DNA of 64,000 nt from NCBI GenBank assembly GCA_937907705.1, contig CALCVP010000012.1:1-64000 (forward strand), given 5' to 3'. Numbering within the stretch: the first letter of the stretch is position 1; each line of letters begins with the position of its first letter. Shown in pieces: positions 63,420 through 64,000 of this stretch. Origin of the DNA: an uncultured Prevotella sp. GTDB taxonomy: Bacteria; Bacteroidota; Bacteroidia; Bacteroidales; Bacteroidaceae. The notes beneath the pieces were generated by a model. The model was not told where the DNA came from and searched no databases. It saw nothing but the letters and a program-made list of their open reading frames with translations. Position numbers and translations under genes: made by a program.

Positions 63420-63427
63420 TACCTTTG
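63420..63427 (+). promoter_or_regulatory. -7 box upstream of the phosphohexomutase gene
   Basis: TACCTTTG matches the -7 consensus 78 nt before the start codon. No clear TTTG lies at the proper distance upstream. Confidence 0.35.
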
Positions 63428-63504
63428 TGAAGTAGAAACAATGTTTCTATACAACATAAAATACATTAATCGATAAAATTATTAACTATTATAACATACA
63501 TAAA

Positions 63505-64000
63505 ATGGAAAATAATTCTGAATTAATCTCAATGTGTGAAGCCAAAGCCAAGCAATGGCTTTCACCAGTATTTGATGAAAAAACACAGCAATTAGTGAAA
63601 GATATGCTTGCGAAGGAAGATAAAACCGATCTCATTGAGAGCTTCTATAAGAATTTGGAATTTGGTACAGGTGGCCTACGTGGAATCATGGGCGCAGGTA
63701 GCAATCGTATGAATATCTATACTGTGGGTATGGCAACTCAAGGTTTTGCTAATTACTTGAAAAAGAATTTTGCAGACATGAAGCAAATCTCAGTTGTAGT
63801 ATGCCATGACTGCCGTAACAATAGCCGCTTATTTGCCGAAACCGTAGCAAATATATTCTCTGCCAACGACATTAAAGTTTACCTTTTTGATGATATGCGA
63901 CCAACTCCAGAATGTTCTTTTGCTATAAGACATTTAGGTTGTCAAAGCGGTGTGAATATCACTGCCAGTCATAACCCTAAGGAATATAATGGCTACAAAG
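63505..64000 (+). CDS. phosphoglucomutase/phosphomannomutase, 5' part
   Basis: Interconverts hexose 1- and 6-phosphates. Only the first 165 residues are present; the frame is open to the end of the window. GTGGLRG near 53-59 and the phosphoserine loop TASHNPKEYNGYK (about 153-165) show the alpha-D-phosphohexomutase superfamily, and the long N-terminal helix region fits the large (about 580-residue) PGM2-like Bacteroidales form. Whether glucose or mannose phosphate is the main substrate is not decided by this part. Confidence 0.93.
   Translation, partial: MENNSELISMCEAKAKQWLSPVFDEKTQQLVKDMLAKEDKTDLIESFYKNLEFGTGGLRGIMGAGSNRMNIYTVGMATQGFANYLKKNFADMKQISVVVCHDCRNNSRLFAETVANIFSANDIKVYLFDDMRPTPECSFAIRHLGCQSGVNITASHNPKEYNGYK

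Overview
The window is a chromosomal segment from a member of Bacteroidales, most likely a Prevotella-like (Prevotellaceae) species. This rests on several things: a SusC/SusD pair, a type IX secretion plug protein, a pyrophosphate-dependent phosphofructokinase, DUF4491 and YgiQ families, the L-arabinose cluster with a Nudix-type regulator, and promoters of the Bacteroidetes form TTTG-N19/20-TAnnTTTG, with few purine-rich ribosome binding sites. The sequence is AT-rich; the SusC/SusD genes look visibly richer in G+C than their surroundings. No tRNA, rRNA, CRISPR array, transposase or phage gene was seen.

Layout. 59-12453 (minus) is an L-arabinose/pentose block. It holds rpiB, transketolase, a secreted GH51 arabinofuranosidase, an FGGY ribulokinase, araA, araD, the Nudix-like regulator araR, an SSS sugar symporter and a lipoprotein aldose epimerase. 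Together they free arabinose, import it, convert it to xylulose 5-phosphate and feed the pentose phosphate pathway. 12732-14640 is an ECF sigma / membrane anti-sigma-like / secreted plug-like trio. 14848-15646 holds a tiny ORF and rpe. 15766-16365 is a second ECF sigma factor. 16586-17205 is a well-formed promoter plus cobalamin riboswitch and a terminator with no recognisable gene between them. 17367-20020 has an acidic-tailed unknown protein, a nitrilase-family amidase and TrmN6. 20611-23756 has glnS and a TPR protein.

23899-28289 (minus) is a run of T9SS plug protein, PP2C-like protein, YgiQ and a small gene broken by an in-frame stop. 28342-31535 has an amidase/golvesin-like lipoprotein and a PlsC-type acyltransferase. 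32229-35040 has PPi-phosphofructokinase and a membrane-anchored GH25 lysozyme. 35459-43633 is a small polysaccharide utilisation locus: an EEP-family hydrolase, SusD, SusC, and a divergent GH30 glycosidase across a 528-nt intergenic region carrying striking GC-rich dyads. 43853-47106 has DedA, Maf, KdsC, a DUF2520 protein and a nitroreductase. 47286-51911 is sbcC/sbcD. 52120-53007 is a decayed two-component system. 53020-53436 is a half-size EamA transporter. 54127-58261 has a small unknown protein, an S9 prolyl oligopeptidase and a DUF4861 protein. 58479-62384 is hexuronate catabolism (tagaturonate reductase, an SDR fructuronate/mannonate oxidoreductase, mannonate dehydratase), matching pectin use. 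62441-63266 has rlmH and a DUF4491 gene, and the 5' part of a phosphohexomutase runs off the end.

Points most worth a second look are the gene-less cobalamin riboswitch transcript, a family of short terminal-inverted-repeat elements beginning AAGTAGGTG that often supply the stop codon of the gene they abut, the GC-rich dyads between susC and GH30, and two genes interrupted by clean in-frame stops.
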